From: Marinosulfonomonas sp. PRT-SC04
Lineage (GTDB): Bacteria > Pseudomonadota > Alphaproteobacteria > Rhodobacterales > Rhodobacteraceae
Direction of reading: 5' to 3'
Length of the DNA: 5,749 nucleotides
Assembly (NCBI GenBank): GCA_001321835.1
Contig: JPUR01000293.1
Location: 1-5,749 of the forward strand
How positions within the stretch are numbered: position 1 is the stretch's first letter; each line of letters starts with the position of its first letter. The position numbers and the translations under genes are program-made. The notes under the pieces were generated by a model, which saw only the letters and a program-made list of their open reading frames with translations, was not told the origin of the DNA and ran no database searches. Below are positions 5,463 to 5,749 of the stretch, in pieces.

Positions 5463-5749
5463 TCAGGCTTTAGGAGTGATTTTGATGACCGTGCTGTCAA
5501 CGTTTTCTAATTTGCGGCGCAGTTTGGTTACCATAACGGTGGCGTTTGGCTTCTCGATCACCCGCGTGACCTTCATTTTGCCCAGAGGGTGCAAATTCAA
5601 CTCTTCGCCGTTTTGCAAGGCCTCGCCCAGAACCGCCAACATCGCCTCGATGGTTGGCTTCGCATCTTTCTTTTTGATCCCCGAACGCGCCACCACCCGA
5701 TCAATCAATTCTTTCTTGCGCAACACAACGGCGACCACAGGGGCGGCGG
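5463..5749 (-). CDS. HU-family DNA-binding protein, N-terminus beyond the window
   Basis: This is a nucleoid-associated protein of the HU/IHF superfamily, which dimerises and bends DNA. The visible core begins LRKKELIDRVVARSGIKKKDA, the helix-turn-helix-like dimerisation part, followed by a second helix TIEAMLAVLGEALQNG. Then come the beta strand LNLHPLGKMKVTR and an arm region, KPNATVMVTKLRRK, ending IKITPKA. The canonical HU arm tip RNPATG is not present; KPNATV takes its place. The reading frame stays open upstream of GTG 5738 to the window end with Ala-Ala-Pro-Val codons, so GTG 5738 is probably not the start. I infer a longer Ala/Pro/Lys-rich tail upstream, as recalled for rhodobacterial HU-like proteins. 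The stop is TGA at 5463-5465, followed by the hairpin at 5411-5434. Its promoter lies outside the window. Confidence 0.88.
   Translation of the reverse strand, partial: AAPVVAVVLRKKELIDRVVARSGIKKKDAKPTIEAMLAVLGEALQNGEELNLHPLGKMKVTRVIEKPNATVMVTKLRRKLENVDSTVIKITPKA

Noticed and set aside
5736..5738. GTG 5738 as the start of the HU-like protein
   Set aside because: The frame continues open to the window end with Ala/Pro codons in keeping with an N-terminal tail, so the real start is probably outside the window.

Overview
The window looks like chromosomal DNA of an alphaproteobacterium, most likely the Rhodobacterales (marine Roseobacter group). This rests on family resemblance recalled without a search: the style of the peptide/nickel-type ABC transporter proteins, and an HU-like protein with an Ala/Pro-rich N-terminal tail in front of a LRKKELID-type core. 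Base composition is moderate, with GC slightly above half.

Positions 1-4841 (+ strand) hold a tightly packed operon for one oligopeptide/nickel-class (PepT family, Dpp/Opp-like) ABC importer: periplasmic substrate-binding protein, DppB-like permease, DppC-like permease, DppD-like ATPase and DppF-like ATPase. Adjacent genes abut (0 nt) or overlap by 1 to 4 nt, so translational coupling is likely. The operon start lies left of the window. A strong intrinsic terminator at 4849-4878 closes it. The transported substrate cannot be read from the sequence.

The most notable point in the operon is a -1 frameshift in the binding-protein gene near 148-153. The upstream frame reads a normal family-5 binding protein up to a TGA at 151. 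The same protein then resumes without loss of homology in another frame and runs to 1232. One missing base explains this. It is either a sequencing or assembly error or a recent inactivating mutation, since the other four genes are intact.

Positions 4881-5275 contain no intact gene. Next to the terminator is a decayed right end of an IS3-family insertion sequence: the last ~30 codons of the transposase on the - strand plus a terminal-repeat-like end. The rest of this stretch is unassigned.

Positions 5276-5351 (- strand) are a complete tRNA-Val with anticodon TAC and an encoded CCA end. Upstream of it, 5352-5462 holds a weak candidate tRNA promoter, a small GC-rich hairpin and a strong hairpin that terminates the last gene. 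That gene (5463 to the window end, - strand) is an HU-family DNA-binding protein whose N-terminus lies beyond the right edge.

I found no CRISPR array, phage module, toxin-antitoxin pair or convincing new system. The window is mostly an ordinary transporter operon plus a scarred intergenic region.
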